Shown here: positions 11,646 through 23,300 of the stretch, piece after piece
How positions within the stretch are numbered: position 1 is the first letter of the stretch
Layout of the letters: every line of letters begins with the position of its first letter
The notes under the pieces: model-generated
Seen by the model: the letters and a program-made list of their open reading frames with translations, nothing else
Told to the model about the DNA's origin: nothing
Databases searched by the model: none
NCBI GenBank assembly: GCA_001931905.2
Contig: MSJI02000829.1
Location: 1 to 57,751, forward strand
Length of the DNA stretch: 57,751 nt
Direction of reading: 5' to 3'
Source: Cladosporium sp. IMV 00045
Taxonomy: Eukaryota; Ascomycota; Dothideomycetes; Cladosporiales; Cladosporiaceae
Made by a program: the position numbers and the translations under genes

Positions 11646-13726
11646 ATGGCCATTTCACAGATTGAAGAGAAGATCCTGGGACGTCTTGCCCGGGATGCTG
11701 AGAAGGAAAGTCCAGTGCTTGCAGCGTCCTTGTACCAAGTTCTCGGGCTCTCAATACTGCTGTCGCAGAAGCTCTACCGAGCTAAGAGACTTCGCAAACT
11801 CGATGTCACCCGAGACACCAGGTCACTGCAACTGTATCATCAGATCATTTGGCTCGCGCGCGAAGGCCTTTCGATCACGGAGGTGTATGTTCTACCGCGC
11901 TGTCAGAATGGTGAGCAAGGCCCCGAATGCCGGGTCATGGCGGCCAAGTTGAGAGCGTCGCTATATCACATCTTCTGCTTGTTCCACAACCATCCACCAA
12001 TCAACGGGACTAGAAGATGGTCGAGCTCATCTGGAAGTCCACCCTCAAGCAATCGTTCACCGAAACAGAACAACGGCCAAACCGGACGACCATCGAGCGC
12101 ATCACCTGGGAACGGCAAAGGTGGCAATGGTACTCGACGGCGTAGATCAAGCAAGAGCGGCTTGCGCGACCCAATACCGTCGATAGCGTCAGAAGCGTCG
12201 TACATCACCAATCCGTACTCGTCGCCAACGTCGCCTCCGCCCGCTGAAGCATTGCCGCCGATTCCAACAGAAGCTAATCGAACACCGTCTCGTCCACCGG
12301 GCCTCAAGCCCATCAAGATCCCTTCACCGCAGGCTGCGGCATCGTTTCTGTTGCCACCACTCAACTTCGTACCAATGGCGCGCGAACACTTCGAAGCCAC
12401 CCAGCACTTGGCAACGACGTTACTCCCACCCGCCCATGCTTTGCGCCTGGCAGTGACACTCGAACATGCAGCGTTCCTATGGGACTGCCTCAAAGAGCAC
12501 GAGCAAGCACGAACCCTCGCCGCCCGCACGATCAAAGAAGTGTACACCTCGAGCGAAGGGTTGGACGACGAAGAATTCGCAAACGCGTCAGCCATCGTGC
12601 AAGCCCTGGGCGGTATCGTAAAACGAGGCTCGAACGAATCAAGCCCGAATCTTAACGCTCCCAGCAGCAAGCCACAATTACCTCAGCAGCAGCATAAGCA
12701 ACAGCAGCAGCAGCAGCAACAGGCTCGAACCCTCCCACCCGTCGACCGCACCATCGCCCTCTCCCCACCCAGCACAACAACAACACGCCGCGCCTCGATC
12801 GAACCACCCGACTTCCACCACCACCAACGCAGCACGCCCGACCGCCTCTCGACCGTGCCCGAAGACCCATCGCAAGAAACGTCCGAACGCGAAAACGACC
12901 GCGCAACAACCACCGCTCCGACGACGATATCACCTCCAGACAGCCGACTGAGCAGCCGCGCGAGCGCGAGTGCGAAATCTGACAAAGCGGCCAAACGCCG
13001 TGCGCTCGAAGCCGCCGAGCAGGAACTCTACAGACGCCGCAGCCAGAGCGCGAGTAGTCGGCAACACACGCCTGTTGAAGGGTACGTGCGGCATCGGAGG
13101 GAGCAGCGGAGTTGAGGTGGTGTCTGAGAGAGAGGTGGGAGAGGTGTGTGCGTGCGTGAGAGAGAAGCAAGAGAAAGGAAAAAGATAGCAAGAACAAAGA
13201 AGAGGTGCTGATTTTCCTCGCCAGAATCAGCGCCCCCAAACCACTCATCGTCGGCATCGACGAGCAAGAACTCCGAAGGACAATCCGAAGCAAAACAAAC
13301 CCCAACCCACGACCAAACGCATCCACGCAAAAGAACGCTCCAACAACAAAGCTCCCCCTCCCATCCCATCACAAACCAAAAACCAAGCCCAACATCCCCC
13401 TCGCCCCTTCCCCACCCCCTCAAACGACCCATCCAAAAAACACAACGCACCGCCCCCTCCGCCTCCCCCCCAAGCCCAAGCCCAAGTCGAAAACGAAAAC
13501 CACCAAGCCCCCACCCCTAACCATCCCGCCCACCACTCCTTCCCGAAACGCAAGTTCAAATTCCAACGCCAGCTCCGCTGACCCTCGGCGCGAAACTCTC
13601 GATAGGCGGAGAGCGGTGCTGCGAGCGCTGGAAGTGATTGCTTCGAGTTCGAGGGCGTTGGGTGCGAGTCAAGGGGAGGGGAAGAAAGGGCATTCGAAGG
13701 CTGGGAGGAGGGTTGGTGGGGTTTGA
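11646..13726 (+). CDS. Divergent 14-3-3-domain protein with disordered insert and tail (proposed two exons)
   Basis: The N-terminal ~115 residues (LAASLYQVLGLSILLS, TRDTRSLQLYHQIIWLAREG, AAKLRASLYHIFCLFHN) and a second block at about 235-330 match the helices of a divergent fungal 14-3-3 family. A Ser/Pro/Asn-rich insert of about 120 residues separates them. A poly-Gln stretch and a Ser/Arg tail follow. Read without splicing, the protein is 489 residues with a stop at 13115. A strong donor (GTACGT at 13082) and a good acceptor (CTGAT branch, pyrimidine tract, CCAG ending 13224) would remove 143 nt and join exactly in frame to an open exon up to 13726, giving 645 residues. That exon has no ATG of its own. 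Canonical 14-3-3 proteins are about 250 residues and bind phosphoserine; whether this one does is not known. Start: first ATG of the frame. Confidence 0.75.
12684..12722 (+). repeat. CAG/CAA repeat coding poly-Gln
   Basis: An interrupted glutamine-coding repeat within the disordered tail of the 14-3-3-like protein. Confidence 0.8.
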
Positions 13727-13733
13727 GTTGCTG

Positions 13734-13758
13734 GATTGATTGATTGATGGATGGATGG
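13734..13758. repeat. (GATT)n/(GATG)n tetranucleotide run
   Basis: Three GATT units followed by GATG units just beyond the proposed last exon of the 14-3-3-like gene. Confidence 0.75.
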
Positions 13759-14464
13759 AATATATGAAGATGCGAGGCCGGACCAAGAGGAATAGCAACT
13801 CCAACAAGAAGGGAGAAATCCAAAGCCGCCGCCCTTGTGTCTCCGAGCACGAGGACACCCGCAAGGGCGACGAGGTGACGCGAAAGGGGAACAGAAGAGG
13901 ACTGAGAAGAATAGCACCCGTCACTCCCGATCGATCATGTTGTCTTTTTCCAACTTTGATCTTCCTTGCTTTCTGAACAAGGCGCACGCCACGTTCGGAC
14001 GGGGGAAAAGAAAAAAAGGGCCGATGAGCACGAACATGAGAGGCGAGTCAAATACGACCGGTATGGAAATTCCCCTTCTTGGTCTATTGATGGGAACGAC
14101 TGCTCCTTTCATTTCCTTCTCGTTCTCGTTCTCGTTCTCGTTCTATCGTCAATCCGTATGCGCGAGAGAGAAGGCATGATGATGATGTGTGAAACCGCCG
14201 AAGAGAAAAGAAAGACAGAAAGAAAGAAAGAGAAGGAGAAGCAAATTCGCCCAAGATGTAAATCGGCACGAACGGTATAAGGTATAGGTATGTGAGCCAA
14301 AAGACCCGAGGAGGGAGTAGACATGCCCCCGCCTTCCCCTCGAGGTAATCGCATGATCATGGAAACTCCTTCTAAAGAAACGCCACCCGGAAAAGCCAAC
14401 AAGAGAGACCCCAAATAAAAAGTAAAAAATCGAACCCCAGTCCTCTCTAAGAGAGCAAAGTCTG
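13759..14464. other. Convergent intergenic region
   Basis: About 700 nt between two convergent genes. It contains four CGTTCT units (14121-14144) and purine-rich runs. No gene is visible, and the open frames here are low-complexity (poly-Arg/Thr, poly-Lys/Glu). Confidence 0.5.
14121..14144. repeat. (CGTTCT)4 hexanucleotide repeat
   Basis: Four tandem CGTTCT units in non-coding sequence. Confidence 0.8.
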
Positions 14465-15498
14465 CTACTCCCCCCTCATAACGCCCTCCACCACCCCCCT
14501 CGCCAACTCCTGCACCTCACTTGACGTTCCCCCGGCTTCCACACCAAGCACGTCCCCCTCATCCCCCGCCGGCGCCTCCAAGCTCTCAAACTGACTCCTG
14601 ACCATGTAATCTTTCATGTAGTGGTTCTTCCTCGCGCGCACACGATCCATGAGAAGCGCCTCGTCCGCTCTCAGAAACACAAAGTGCACTTTGATGGAAG
14701 GGTGTTGCAGCGAAGCGAGGCGCAGGATGTCGCGATACTTGCGCTTGAGGGCGGAGCAGGTCAGGAGGACGCCGGTGGGGGTTGCTGGGTTGGTGGTGCT
14801 GGTGGTGAGGTTGGGTTGGGATTCGAGCAGGGTTTTGATCGCGGTGTCGCGCAGCAGGATTAGCCAGTCCCAGCGGTCGGCGTCGGTGAGGGGCTCGCCG
14901 CGGGCCATTTTGGCGATGTTGGCGGGGGTGTGGTACTGGATCTTGAGTTAGTTTGTGTTTATGAAGAGGAGATGAAATTGTTGGTTGGATTGGTGATGAG
15001 ATGGATGGTTTGTTGGGGTGGTTGTGGCGAACCGATCGCATAGACTTGATCGAGAGTAATGTATCCCAAACAACGATCAGGTTGTAGGGACACCTCATCG
15101 TCAGATCACGCATACATATCACAAAAACGACCAAACCACAGCCATCAGATCCGTAAAGAAATCACCAATCGACAAGGATTAATGAATAAAGTCAGAAAGG
15201 AATAAAAACTCACAGTATCGCCCTCCAAATAAGGCATCTCATAAGTCTGATGCAAATACTCCGCCACACTCGTCTTACCACATCCGGCAGGACCAGTAAT
15301 GACCCAAATGTGCTTGTAGTCGGACGGGGGTGGCGGGACGGCGGAGAGAGCGGGGGCGTGAGCGGTGGGCATGGCGGGGAGTTTGCTGCTGTCGTTGGTG
15401 GAAGACAGCTCTGGGGAGGGGGAGTCGTTTGGCGGGGTCGGTGGGAGGGCGGAGGTTTTGGAGGATGAGATGGTGGTGGTGGTGGTGGTGGTGGACAT
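14465..15498 (-). CDS. Gluconokinase, FGGY-unrelated P-loop type (two exons)
   Basis: Phosphorylates D-gluconate to 6-phosphogluconate, feeding the pentose phosphate pathway in the cytosol. Exon 1 is 15498-15214 and exon 2 is 14935-14465, separated by a 278-nt intron (donor GTGAGT, acceptor CAG). The join reads LEGDT-YHTPANIAKM, the expected continuation in this family, and the protein is 251 residues. The first 60 residues are a Thr/Pro/Ser-rich extension that starts with a poly-Thr run coded by a GGT repeat. The P-loop GPAGCGKT is at 69-76. The motifs PLTDADRW and LLTCSALKRKYRD and the C-terminal FESLE are all present. The core length fits the family once the N-terminal extension is set aside. 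The extension could be shorter if translation begins at an internal Met. Confidence 0.9.
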
Positions 15499-17353
15499 GA
15501 TGTATGTTTTTGGTTTCGGGGTATGAAGTTTGAGGTGTAGTGTGGATGTGTGGGTGGCACAGGAGCCCGGTTCGTGGGGTCTCTCTTCTTCTTTGGCGTT
15601 TGATGTAGATTGGCTTTTTGGTGCGGTCGTGAGACTTGTTCCTGATCCTTTGTGCGGGCTGGTGCTACGTGGACGAGAGGCTGGATGTATCTCTATTGCT
15701 TGTGTGTGTGTGTGTGTGTGTGTGAGGTAATGTATGCAGCAGTGGTGGTGGTACTGAGATCGGTAATCTGGTAGGCGAAGCGGGTAAGTGGCCCGGTATA
15801 TGTACTTGGGTGATGAGGCGGCGGAAACAGGAACTGTCAGGCGGAAAAAGTGAGAGAGAGCAAGACGGACGACGAGGCGGGGAGATTTATTAGGAGGATA
15901 TATCGGCTATTTCTCTCTCTCTCTCTGAGGGCAAGCAAAAAGGGCAAGACAAGGGCAGCAGCATCATCATCTTTCCCCTTCAGCCTCCCAAAAAAGCAAA
16001 GGCCGACGATTTTCGCAGAGCAGGCCATTCCGGGACCATCTCGACTCCACGGCGGCCATGTGGGGTGCAGGTTGGGTGACTGTCGACTTTTAGTGCCGTT
16101 TTGCCTGGCCTGTGGCCTTTCCAACTTTCCATCCCTCTCCGGGGGTGGGGAATTTGCTTGCTGCACGCAAGAAAGCAAGTCGAGGGAGCGAGCCCGTCAC
16201 ATCTGGACATGGGAATCTTGTCTTGCTTAGATCTTGTCTGTCTGAATGGACGTCTCCCTCTGAAGGCATCCTCATCCGATTCCCGCACACAGCACGCAGA
16301 TAATCTCCTCTTTGGTCCCAAGCAGTAAATCGACGGACGAATCATGCAGCAGATCGGTAGTGCTCACAGCTTCTCTTACTCTAACAGGGCTCGGCAATCG
16401 CTCACCCGGCCTCTGCACGGACCGGAACTCTCGTGCCTCCAGGTTGACAGTCGCGCGAGCATTGGCATCGCGTGTGGGCTGTGGGCCGTGGAGAGAGACG
16501 GGCCTCCGGGGGAGAAATAGTAGTACGGCTGAGACTTCACCACGCCAGGCACTGGCAGGTATTCCTCTGTGTTGCGCCGCGAAATCGCCGGAGGTACTGG
16601 GCATTCGTCGTTCGACATGGTAGGGCAGTTACTTTCTGTTGAATCGCTTCGCATGTGTGCTGTTTTGGATGTGGCCAGACTGGATGATGTGGGCATTGTT
16701 GTCACCCGCCAATACTACTGCTTCAGCATAGAGAAGAAAAACGGCACGAAACAGCCAGGCAACAGTCGACAAGGATAGCTAATGCCTGCGAAGATGTTTC
16801 CGCTGGGCCTGGAGATATGCATGCTCGTCGTCAATATCCCCGGCCGTGCCCTGTAACCGATGCAGAACGGTCATCATCATCATCCGCTTGTTCCTCTTGC
16901 CACGGCAGCAATGCCACACATGTACAACAATAAATGCCATGGGTACATGATCAAGTCGAACATCTAGCCTGGCTCAGCCAGCGGCAATATATATTAGCCG
17001 GTCCGCGCATGCAGGGTGTGATGTAGACGTGCCTCCCCCCAAGCAATGCATAGAGGTGGTGTCTGTTGGTGAGCCCTCCATGTCCAGCGCGGGAAGACAT
17101 TGCACCACAAAAGTCGTCACGCTTTGTCGGGAGAGTGAATTGTTTTTCATCCCTAGCAGAACTGTCAGGCTCGGGAATAGAAGAAATCGAATTTATTCTG
17201 TTCCAGCAAACTCGAGGCAAAGGAGAGTCTTGAAGTCGATAATTATTGCCTTACTTGACAAGTGAGATTTGGCTTAGATGCTCAGATCGTCTCGTTGAAA
17301 ATAACAACAGATACGTCAAGAAAAATCGAATGATCCAGCAATACATTAAGCCC
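15499..17353. other. Intergenic region, no confident gene
   Basis: About 1.9 kb with a (TG)12 run (15701-15724) and a CT run (15911-15926). A minus-strand frame starting at an ATG at 16619 and ending at 16376 (about 80 residues, MSNDECPVPPAISRR...) looks slightly protein-like but has no recognised domain, so I do not call it. Confidence 0.5.
15701..15724. repeat. (TG)12 microsatellite
   Basis: Twelve perfect TG units about 200 nt upstream of the gluconokinase start. Confidence 0.9.
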
Positions 17354-17388
17354 TCAATCAATCAATCATTCATTCATTCATCTCTCTC
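17354..17388. repeat. (AATC)n/(ATTC)n tetranucleotide run overlapping a stop codon
   Basis: Units of TCAA then ATTC, then CT repeats. The run overlaps the stop codon of the minus-strand large disordered protein (TGA at 17376-17374). Confidence 0.8.
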
Positions 17389-20300
17389 ACCAACCCCATC
17401 AGCCTGCCCACTCCCACTCCCACTCCCCTCCCTCGGCCCAAAAACTCTCGACCCCCTCCCCCTCGTCGTCCCCCTAAACCCCGACCCCACCTCCCTATCA
17501 ATACGGTGTCCCACCGCACCCCTAAAAGGCGAGCCCCCTCCCTCCGTCCCCGGCGTAGCAGGCCTCTCCTCAGCCGCACCATCCAGCCCTCCACCCGGCG
17601 TGACAGGCCGTCTCTGCCGTTGCGGACTCCCGCCAACGTGGCCGGGCATTTGCTCCGGCATCCCCACCGCCGAGCCGCGCATTTGCGCCCCGGGAAGGGA
17701 GCTGTGCCGCGAGGTCTGTCGGTCGTCGCTGTCGAGGGTGGTTTCGTGCGCGGGACGGGTGCGGTGCATCATACTCGGTGGGACGGGGCCGGGGGAGCCG
17801 GAGCGGTAGGCGCCTTGGAAGGGTTGTTGGTCTTGCGAGCCAGAGCGGGAGCGTGAGCGGCCGGAGCGCATGCGCGTGCGGTCTGCGTTCTGGTATTGTG
17901 CGCCGTGGCTTTGCCAGAAGGCTTGCTGGACGTCTTGGTTGCGGAGGGCTTCGCTGAGGGCGTCTGGCGTGTTGTAGTCTGGCGTGTCGGGGTAGGTGTC
18001 AGTGTTGGAGAGCCATTGGCCTGGTTTTGGTTGGGTGTGGCCTTGGTCGGGGATGTCTTTTTGGCCGGTTTGGCGGGGGTGGTATTGGCCTTGGTATGGT
18101 GGGGGGTTGCTGGAGCTGGAGCCGCCGGCTGGAGGTTGACCTTGCGTTGCGGATGGGCCTGCGACTGGATTGTCTGGAGGATTGTTACCAGGACCTCCTG
18201 GTGTGTTGCTACCGCCAGAAGGGGGTTGCGAGTATGGTGGAGGTGGACCACATGGAGGATCAGCACGACGGAATAGCCTGGACGCTTTTGAAGGTTGTGC
18301 TTTCGAGTATGGTGGCTTCGAAGATTCTTTCGAAGATTGTGACTGCCCGCTCTCCGACCCGCTTGAGCCTTTCGGCGGCGATCTGTGCAATGAGGGATCA
18401 GAAGGTATGCTCTGGCTCATTTTGTCCGGCACTGAGTAACGAGGCCGATCTGAACTCAACCGATCTCCAGTCCAGGGATTGGTTCCTGACACGGTTGATG
18501 CTATAGATGGCGGCCGCTTTGGAGGGTACTCTGCTTCGATCGAATCATCAGGGTACATTTGCTTTCTGTGTTCTTCTTTCATGATTCGATTTCTATCATG
18601 TGGGGGCGCGTCACTCCATCTTTCGAGACCGTAGTCCTCTGGCTTTTTATTTTTGGGCGGCCATGGTGGTGTTGGCGGACGCTTCCTGTCCTGAGAAGTC
18701 TGCGGTGGCTCCGGTTCAGATCCACTGACTGGTGACTGACTGCCGGGACTTGGAGCTCCTGAACGACCACCGCTTTCTGCCGGCCCTGCAAGTTGCGTAC
18801 TAGGTCCTGCCTGTACTTTGTTCGCTTCCAGTTCGAAAGGAGGAACATTTGCCTGATCATCTGCCTGCTGAGGTTGCTCATCTAGCTGTTTGCCCTTCTT
18901 GTTTTTCTTCTTCTTGTCTTCTTTCTTTTCCTTCTGGTCCTTTTTCTTGTCCTTCTTGTCTTTCCTTTTGCTCTGCTCATTGCCACGGCGAACAAGTAGA
19001 CGTGAGCTTCCAACGGCTTCAGGTTATGTAGATTCCTCGCATTCAGCTTGATATCCATCATCGGTAGCATCTAGTGACCCAGGCGGCTCTTCTCGCTCTG
19101 GTGGTAACGTGCGGCGCTTGAGGAACGTTATAAAAGAAGAAGAAGAAGCCCCCACCACAATTCTCTCCCGAAGGCCCCATGGTAAGAATCGATTTATCGT
19201 CGAGCCCCCCCCGCGCGACAGCTCTCTGATTGCTGTATCTAGGAGCAGTGCTGGGTCTGGCTGGTGTCGTTTGACTGCTTGATGCGTGGGTCGAGTCATC
19301 CCGATGATTGTTCTCACTGTACGGCGGAGGAGGGTCTGTAAGACCTAATAATTGATCGCTTGTTTCGAGATCCGAAAGTATGTCGCAATTGACGTATTCG
19401 TAAGGTGGCACGTCAGGCTCCGCGGTTTGTATTTCAGGCTCGGGTTGCATGTCAGGCTCGGGTTGCGTATCAGTCTCGGTGTGCGTTTCAGGCTCGGGTC
19501 TCGTGTCCGGCTTGGGTGACTCCTGCACCAAAGCACTTTGCGCCCTTTCCTGAGCGATTTGACGATTTAATCTTTGCCTCTCACAATACTTGGGACCCGG
19601 CGTGGCAATCGCTTTAGCCTTCTCAATTGAGGTCATATGGGAAAAGCGATTTTGATACTCCGGATCACTGCTTGACTGCATGTGGGCTGTTAGTTTGGAT
19701 GGCCTGCAAGTTCTTCCCCTTCTCGATGAACTGCCAGCGCCAGCTGGAGGACTTGGGCCTCTCGAGCTCTGCCCGCCAGTCCTTGGATTGCTGGAATCTT
19801 GTACGACTTCACGCCTGCGATTCCTGCTTCTCCAACTATTGCTTCTTCCAATACCACCTCCGCCACTACCAGATGACTGCGGGCGGTCTGCTCGTTTAAA
19901 CAGGAAGCTAGGTCTTTCCGATCTCGAAGAACTGCCAGCATTAGCTGGAGGACGTGGGCCTCTCGAGCCCTGCGCGCTTGTCCCCGGGTTGCTGGAACCT
20001 TTTCCGGCGTCAGGTCCCCCTAGGGGCCCGCCACTACCAGAAGCTGCTGGTCCTGTACTAGGACGGCGCCTGTTTGACCAAGACCGTTCTAGGGATTGCC
20101 TGAATTGTTGACTCACGTTTTCTTCGCCGTTGTTTCGATTCGAACCAGAGAATGAACTTAAACCCTGGCTCTCCATAGTATTAAAACGTCGTTCGGCCTC
20201 AATATCACGAAACCCGTGGAAGCGAGCGTCATTTGGGTCAGGGGGTGGCCCAAGTTCATCATCTCGAGCGGGTTGAGCAGGCCGAGCAGGCCGAGCAGGC

Positions 20301-23300
20301 TGCGTTTCTGGCTCATCAGCTAGATCCAATCTACTGCTTGTTTCGTGGGCCGAAGGATTGGTCCGATAGGACGGAGGACCGTTCCCACTCCCTTGTAACA
20401 ATCGATCACTCGTAGCGGCATTCAATAGTTGGTCGTATTGGCGGTTCCCATACGTAAGTAGCTCACCAGGCGCGGTTGGTGATTGCTGGGAACCACTTTG
20501 AGTTCTGCCTTGCTGTATGCTTTGAGGAGGAACTTGGTCTTGAGGAGGCTGTTCAGCCGGCCTTCGACGTCTGCCAGGCGTCATTCTTTGAGCCACTTCA
20601 CGCCATCGTTGTCCGCTTCTCCAACTATTGCTTCTTCCAATACCACCTCCGCCACTACCACCACCGCCACTACGAGATGACTGCGGGGGTTCTGCTCGTT
20701 TGAGAAGGAGGCGGCTATTCCCTGATTGTGACGAACGGCCAGAGCCAGCTGGCGGACGGGGCCCTCTTGAGCTCTGTCCACCGGTCCCTTGACTGTTAGA
20801 TCCTGATGCAACTCCAGATCCGCTTTGAGGGGCTGAACCACTGCCAGGAGCCGCTGGCCTCGCACCAGGCGCATCTCTACCAGGATCAGGCGCTGGAAGA
20901 CTTTGCCCGTTGTTCGATGCATCGGTAGGGCCGGGATAGGATGGAGGACGTTGTTGGGCATCAATCTGTAAGTTGCTGTCGCGCTCGCCCCTGTAGAGCG
21001 GAAGTGTTGTAATTGAACCGCGATTGCTTGCATCCCCGCTCGGACGACCAATTTGCTGAGGTTGATTTTGCCCATTGCCTGGTACGGGGGCCGCGCTGCC
21101 AGGTCCGGATCCAGAGGCTGGGTTGTGTCCACTGCCTGTAGCGGGAGCAGCGCTGCCAGATCCGGAATCAGGAGGAGGTCGAGTAAGATCGTACGATGGC
21201 GGACGCTGAGCGCCGGGAGTACCTTGAAGAGCCGGGCGATACATTTGAGCAGGTGGATCCGCATGCGATGTGCGGATTCTAAACCTTTCCCACTTTCCTC
21301 GGGCTTCATCGCGTAGCCTCCTCATACGACTTCGTTCGTCATCACCACCTCCGCTACCCTCATTGCTTCGTCCAGGGTCTCCAGATGACTGTGGATTGGC
21401 CGATCGTTTGGAAATGACAGCGTCTTTTCGTTCCAAGGAAGGGTTTCTCCTAACCAGGAAATTGCTCGGCAAAGATTTTGCACCTGAGCCCGATTTTCCA
21501 TCTCCAGACAAGTGTTGGTTGCCACCAGGAGCGGCTCCAACACTCTGGCTTCCTTGGTTTGGACTCCCAGCTGCGCCGCTAATTCTCTGCTTCGGAGCTC
21601 TACCAGTTCCACCAGGTTGAGTGGCGGTATTTTGACTAGAGAGGCTCGGGTTCTTGTCCTTTGATTGACTACCAGCAGATGTCGTGCCGACTCCCCAAGA
21701 CCCTTGGTCCGCGCTACCTGGTGAGCTACCAGGCGCGGAAGAGGGACGTTTGTCTTTGTCGCCAGGTTTCACGCCGACAGGTTTCTGACCCTTCCCCTTC
21801 GATAGTTCTTTACGCGGTACACCAATCGTCAACTGGGCCCACATCTTATCGTCGTAGGGGTCAAGAATCACGTCCGGATAATCAGAAATAGAGTTTCCCC
21901 TTGTGGAGGAGCCAGGCTTTTGAGGATTGCTACTGGTGGCATCTTGGCCTCCCGGTGCGGCTTTGCTTGATCCCGAGCCGCTTAACGCGCCTTTGCCTTT
22001 CGGTCTTGGGGGCGTATTTGGAACAGCGCCTTTGAGATTGCTTGACGTTACTGTTTCTTGTGGTCCTGCTGCTATGGGAGCGATGGTTGCTGGTACAGTT
22101 GGACTGGCATTCGAAGTTGGCAACTTCGCAGATCTGGTCTGGCGAGCCATATCTGCTCCTGCATCCATGGCTGTTGCGTTTGGGTCAAGCATAGTGTGCC
22201 CGCCTGCAGTGGCGGGATTTGAGATTGGGTCAGACGCTTCTTTGTGAAGAAGTGAGGGCTTGACTGTGACCGTCTGCAGAGTACGTATCTCGGTGATACT
22301 CGGCCGCTGACCTTGAACCGTAGTCACGTGTAGTTCGATGGGCATAGGAGACGAGCTCTCATGGTACTCATAACCCACCGCTTGCCTTACATACATGTTC
22401 GAGCCTTGTGTCGGGAAGCCTTTGGAGACTGGCACAGATGCACTAGCCGCTGGGGACGAACCAGCGTCCTCAGCGGTGTGCATATCAGCTTCTGCCGTTT
22501 GATATGCCCCGCGAACGCCTGATGTCGCTGCACCTAGGAAAACGCCAGATGCGTCGGCATTCAATGCCGTTCCGTAAGCCATCCCAGGGTACGGAGCATC
22601 TGAGCCAGGTTGAGCCCGAACCGGCATACCAGAAGTCGTTGTAGTCGGCGGCATAGGAACACCATAAGAGGCAAGACTGTTCGTCGTGTTTGAATAAAGA
22701 CCTCCGTCTGCATTGCCGCTGGCCAGACCATATCCATACCCCGCTGAAGCAGTCCCGGTGGCCATGGATCCTGGCGCAGAGGCTAGAGATAAAGCATAAC
22801 TGCGGGCTACATTGACAAGTGTCACGAAAGGGTACGAGGTGGTCAACGTCCCATCCGCTCCGTAACAAGCTTGTCCAGGTACGCAGGTCGTGTATGTGAC
22901 TGGTGCCGCAAAGGCAGATAAAGCATCTTCGAGTTTAGGTAACGGCGTCACGGCGGCTGAACTTTGCCAGCTCCCAGAAACTTGGCTTGCGTACGACATT
23001 GAATCTTGCCTGGCCGAGATCATGGGCGCGGTTGAGGTCGAGGTGCTCCATGGAAGACTCGCTGTTGGTTGCGTGGCAGAGCCTGTCAAGGAGCCCATTG
23101 CAAGGAGCAAAGGTGATGCCATTCGTGGTTTCAGAAAGGTGAACCCGCTGACTCTGGGTTTCCGGTGGCTGTAGTCCCTCCGCCTATGTGGCTTTGATTG
23201 TTTTGCATCGTCTGAAGATGCTCCAGAAGTTGAGGTAGATTCGTCTTTGGAAGAGTCAGTAGAGCCTTCTTCATCCTTGTCTGAAGATTTGTCTTTGGCG

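Noticed and set aside
13205..13224. Separate gene for the open frame 13205-13726
   Set aside because: The frame begins with GTG and has no ATG. It is better explained as a second exon of the upstream 14-3-3-like gene, since the splice phase matches.
16376..16705. Minus-strand 109-codon frame
   Set aside because: It needs a GTG start (the first useful ATG gives about 80 residues) and has no recognisable domain or splice support.
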